From positions 1-64,000 of the forward strand of contig CAJTCV010000002.1 in the NCBI GenBank assembly GCA_910574805.1: 64,000 nt of DNA. Reading direction: 5' to 3'. The notes beneath the pieces were generated by a model. That model saw only the letters and a list, made by a program, of their open reading frames with translations. It was not told where the DNA came from and did no database searches. Of the stretch, positions 61,408 through 64,000 are shown one piece after another (the first letter of the stretch is position 1; each line of letters starts with the position of its first letter). The stretch is from Lachnospiraceae bacterium. Lineage in GTDB: Bacteria > Bacillota > Clostridia > Lachnospirales > Lachnospiraceae. A program made the position numbers and the translations under genes.

Positions 61408-61436
61408 CGTAACGGTTCAGTACCTTCACAGTTACG
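61408..61436. repeat. Partial copy of the 17298 palindromic element
   Basis: CGTAACGGTTCAGTACCTTCACAGTTACG aligns with the reverse complement of one end of the 17298-17429 element (GTAACTGTTCAGTGCCTTCA...). Its own ends also pair (CGTAAC/GTTACG). It sits just upstream of the toxin gene. Confidence 0.55.
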
Positions 61437-61444
61437 ATGATTCC

Positions 61445-61467
61445 ATTATATACTTATGGAAGTATAT
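61445..61467 (-). promoter_or_regulatory. Toxin-antitoxin promoter and operator
   Basis: ATATACTT-ATGG-AAGTATAT (61448-61467) is a perfect 8-bp palindrome that overlaps a minus-strand TATAAT (61450-61445), as expected for autorepression by the toxin-antitoxin complex. Confidence 0.65.
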
Positions 61468-61653
61468 TTGTCTATTCTGCTCATTGAAATTATTTAAGAA
61501 TTTAAATTTTCATTTTAGGTGTTTTTTATTTGCGCAGATAATGGATGATTTTTTGTGGGAAATTCTGTATAATGAAAAAAATGAGACTGCGAAGGAAAAT
61601 CCGGTTGTTAAAGAACCTGATGAAAAGTAAATGAGAAATAAAAGGGATACGAA

Positions 61654-62997
61654 GTGTTGAAAGCAGGAAATATTTGTAATGGGAGCAGGAAGACAGGTAA
61701 AAGAGACCGCAGATTTCCGGTAAATCTGTACTGCAGCCTGATGCTGATGAGCTTTATTCCGTTTCTGTATACAATTGTGAGAACAAATTTAATCGCGGGC
61801 GGACCGTCGGCGGACGGACTGGGCATTGCCGGCCATATGGAATGGTTCGATCTGATCAACGAGACGATACAGGCATTTTTGATTGTGCCTTTGTTTGCCC
61901 TGCTGAATCAGTGTGCAGAAGACAAGCATAAATGGAAAGAACGGATCTTCCAGACGTTTTTGATCGTAAATGTGATTTATATCCTGTTTTCCCTGTTTGT
62001 TCTTGGATACTGCGGCCGGATGGTGTCGGAAATGGCGTCCGGTCCGGTCAGGGAAGTGACCGTCTACCTCAGGCTGGAGACGATCGGGTTTATTGTGGGA
62101 AATGCAGTCAGCTTCGTAAATGTATTGTTTGTCGTGCTGGAAAGGCCATGTTACATCTATATGATGGTCTTTTTGAAAACAATAGTTACAATCATCGGAG
62201 ATTTGTTTTTCATTCCTGCGTTTGGGGTGAACGGCGCCGCCATTTCCAACATTTCCGTAAATACGATATGTGTTGTATGGTGTCTGATTGCCGTATACAG
62301 AGAACAGTTGCTTGCGGTTTCTTTTCGGTTTGAGAACCCTTTTTTGAAAAAGTATGCATTTATTGGACTGTTTGGCGGCGCTCAGGTCCTGCTGGATAAT
62401 CTGATTTATGCGCTCATCGTCTGTAAAATGGTGAATCAGGCAGCGGAGCAGGGAAATTACTGGGTGGCCAATAATATGATATGGGGATTGCTGCTGATTC
62501 CCATATCAGCTCTGGCGGAAATGATCAAGAAAGAATGCAGGGGAGGAGAGACCTTAAGAAAAATAAGGGATTACAACAGGATCATAATTGCGGTATTTCT
62601 TGTGTGGCTGTGTTTCATTCCCATGCTGAATCCATTCTTAAAAAATGTGATGGGAATCGAAAACCATGAAGCAATCAAGGCAATACTGGTAACATTAATA
62701 CCATTTTATCTGGCGTACAATTATACTGTACTCTTTGACAATTTATTAATTGGTTATGGGAAAACACAGTATTGCTTTGTGATATCCATGATTGTGAATC
62801 TGATCTATTATCCGGCTGTATACGGACTTGTGTTAAAGGGTGTATTTACGCCCGACATAAAGTTTATCTGCAGGATGTTCGGTTTTGGAATGGTGGTGCA
62901 TCTGGGGTGCAGTGTTGCCTGTTTCCTGATCTATAACCGATCAACATTTTCTCGGCAAAAGCATGGAGGGAGGAATCTATGGAGCAGTTCAAAATAA
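61654..62997 (+). CDS. MATE-family efflux transporter
   Basis: 447 residues with about twelve membrane helices. MATE-type features: early FPVNLYCSLMLMSFIPFLYTIVRTNLI, central symmetry repeat (IVGNAVSFVNVLFVVLERPCYIYMMVFLKTI, DLFFIPAFGVNGAAISNISVNTICVVWCL), and second half with GLLLIPISALAEM and FYLAYNYTVLFDNLLIGYG. Codon start at TTG/GTG-like 61654; ribosome site GATACGAAG weak. Na+- or H+-driven export of small molecules. Its end overlaps the next gene by 19 bp. Confidence 0.85.
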   Translation: MLKAGNICNGSRKTGKRDRRFPVNLYCSLMLMSFIPFLYTIVRTNLIAGGPSADGLGIAGHMEWFDLINETIQAFLIVPLFALLNQCAEDKHKWKERIFQTFLIVNVIYILFSLFVLGYCGRMVSEMASGPVREVTVYLRLETIGFIVGNAVSFVNVLFVVLERPCYIYMMVFLKTIVTIIGDLFFIPAFGVNGAAISNISVNTICVVWCLIAVYREQLLAVSFRFENPFLKKYAFIGLFGGAQVLLDNLIYALIVCKMVNQAAEQGNYWVANNMIWGLLLIPISALAEMIKKECRGGETLRKIRDYNRIIIAVFLVWLCFIPMLNPFLKNVMGIENHEAIKAILVTLIPFYLAYNYTVLFDNLLIGYGKTQYCFVISMIVNLIYYPAVYGLVLKGVFTPDIKFICRMFGFGMVVHLGCSVACFLIYNRSTFSRQKHGGRNLWSSSK

Positions 62998-63641
62998 TCG
63001 GATATTATCTGTGCGAAATAACGGATACTCCAAAGTGGCTGTCCGGAATCGGCAGGCGGATGCTGTCGGTCAGCACCTGTCTGGGAGAGCAGCATCCCAG
63101 GCAGGAATGTTTTCTGGGCAGATGGCGGAAAGGGGAAAGTGAGAAGTACCGGAAAAAGCTTAAGATGGATGAAGAGCAGTACATGGAATTTACTGAAGAG
63201 GCGAAGCGGCTGTTTGCATGCGGACGAATGGATGTGGACTGCAGATTTCGGTATTTATCAGATGCTCAGTCTTTTTACCGCAGAATCTGCCGGGCGGTTC
63301 CCTGCCATGTGGTAAGCGTCGCCGTGCTTCCGGAACATTTTGAAATCTTTGCGGAGGAATGGAAGAGCAGCAGCTGCAAGGCGACGTATGGGGAGACCGA
63401 GATCGGACAGTGGATCGGGAACGATATCCTCGGATGGGACATCGGCGGTTTTCATTCGTTTCTCTGTAACGCCCTGCAGAGAGACCTGCCGGATGCCAGA
63501 TTCAACGATAGGGGACTGCTGGAAAACGAGTTTTGCGAAGTGACGGAATTTGCACGTCAGATCGAAGGAAAAGGAGAACCGGTGGACTGGATTCCGTGCA
63601 GAATTGGGGTGTATGGTATCAATCGCTTATTTCACTTTTAG
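62979..63641 (+). CDS. Unknown protein co-translated with the MATE transporter
   Basis: 220 residues, soluble, with CRFRYLSDAQSFYRRICRAVPCHVVSVAVLPEHFEIFAEEW and a C-terminal NDRGLLENEFCEVTEFARQIEGKGEPVDWIPCRIGVYGI. It resembles no family I recognise. ATG 62979 has GGAGGGAGG upstream and lies inside the MATE gene, so translation is coupled. Between 63642 and 63724 one frame (KKLNEEIAVALNLLIETLK) looks like a leftover gene end. Confidence 0.5.
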   Translation: MEQFKIIGYYLCEITDTPKWLSGIGRRMLSVSTCLGEQHPRQECFLGRWRKGESEKYRKKLKMDEEQYMEFTEEAKRLFACGRMDVDCRFRYLSDAQSFYRRICRAVPCHVVSVAVLPEHFEIFAEEWKSSSCKATYGETEIGQWIGNDILGWDIGGFHSFLCNALQRDLPDARFNDRGLLENEFCEVTEFARQIEGKGEPVDWIPCRIGVYGINRLFHF

Positions 63642-63768
63642 GGCAGGAAAAGTGCGAAGGTAAAAAGAAATTAAATGAAGAAATAGCGGTAGCATTAAAT
63701 CTTTTGATTGAGACGTTGAAATAGACAAATTTTCGTAAAAAAGAATAGAATTTTAAAAGGTGAAAAAT

Positions 63769-64000
63769 ATGTATTCAATCGAAAAAGGACTAAAGATACT
63801 AAGGCAGTTCATCAGCCCGAAACTTATGGATGATCTGAAAAAATGGAAATGTTATTCAGAGGATGAAATCCTGGCGGCAGAGAAGCGGCTCCATGTAAAG
63901 CTCCCCGTTCCTGTCCGGGACATTTATCGGCACATGGCAGACCTGTTGGTCACCAGCGGTTATCTGCGCCCATTGGAACTTCTCCACTGCGAGGGAAAAT
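63769..64000 (+). CDS. SMI1/KNR4 (SUKH)-family protein, start only
   Basis: Starts at ATG 63769 (AAAAGGTG upstream) and runs off the window edge after 77 codons. ISPKLMDDLKKWKCYSEDEILAAEKRLHVKLPVPVRDIYRHM is the typical SUKH start (helix, then LPxxLRxxY). SUKH proteins are immunity factors against polymorphic toxins in bacteria, which fits the small-gene array at 35-43 kb. Confidence 0.75.
   Translation, partial: MYSIEKGLKILRQFISPKLMDDLKKWKCYSEDEILAAEKRLHVKLPVPVRDIYRHMADLLVTSGYLRPLELLHCEGK

Noticed and set aside
63533-63724. Separate ORF after the MATE-linked gene
   Set aside because: It overlaps the preceding gene in another frame, and only the last ~25 codons look protein-like. It has no ribosome site.

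Overview
The window looks like accessory-rich chromosome of a Gram-positive gut anaerobe, most likely a Lachnospiraceae (Blautia/Clostridium clostridioforme-type) member of the Bacillota. This is inferred from strong AGGAGG-type ribosome binding sites, Rpn nucleases ending in MCNLSKGVEERG-type tails, Tn916-like and Tn4451/Tn1549-like mobile genes, LytTR/GHKL two-component pairs, Bce-type transporters and a CooC cluster. No rRNA, tRNA or CRISPR array was seen.

1-13 kb is a worn defence and mobile-element zone. It holds the end of an IS630 transposase, a Tn916-type integrase with an in-frame stop, an Rpn (PD-(D/E)XK) gene followed by two stand-alone copies of its own C-terminal tail, and a three-gene DUF262/AAA/unknown operon with a further Rpn tail copy beyond it. 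After that come a broken HEPN/SEC-C gene, a frameshifted DUF1016 nuclease, a second integrase remnant, a GNAT-like gene paired with a small ORF, and an intact Phd antitoxin with a frameshifted YoeB toxin. A ~200-bp repeat occurs four times here, and a truncated serC sits next to a large nested palindrome.

13-24.4 kb is orderly. A TetR regulator diverges from a metallocofactor-maturation operon: three different CooC-type Ni-insertion ATPases, a MoxR-type AAA ATPase, a vWA protein, a zinc-ribbon mini-protein and DUF3786. No carbon monoxide dehydrogenase is present. An AraC regulator and a metal-efflux set (ArsR, HMA chaperone, CadA-type ATPase) follow, then decayed ArsR and CooC fragments.

24.4-33.1 kb carries a LytTR/GHKL two-component system, two family-3 glycosidases (one circularly permuted and membrane-anchored), a GtrA-like membrane protein and an Rrf2 regulator. 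33.3-34.8 kb is a dead copy of a LytTR/GHKL pair.

35-43 kb is a run of about 14 small, mostly unrecognised genes on one strand. It resembles a polymorphic-toxin immunity array (DUF2262, a duplicated 250-residue family) with no toxin visible. 43.5-52.6 kb is a mobilizable element on the minus strand: MobV relaxase with a recognisable MobV oriT inside a 46-bp inverted repeat, parB split by an IS1182-family insertion with a 5-bp target duplication, a PC4/YdbC protein, a small transposon protein, a large serine recombinase, and an AT-rich TPR/DUF2971 cargo gene flanked by 15-bp direct repeats.

53-64 kb holds small DUF1801, DUF5655 and DUF2200 genes, a TPR/LRR-NTF2 pair, a bceRSAB-type module immediately downstream of a RelE-type toxin-antitoxin pair, a MATE transporter, and the start of an SMI1/KNR4 (SUKH) gene at the window edge.
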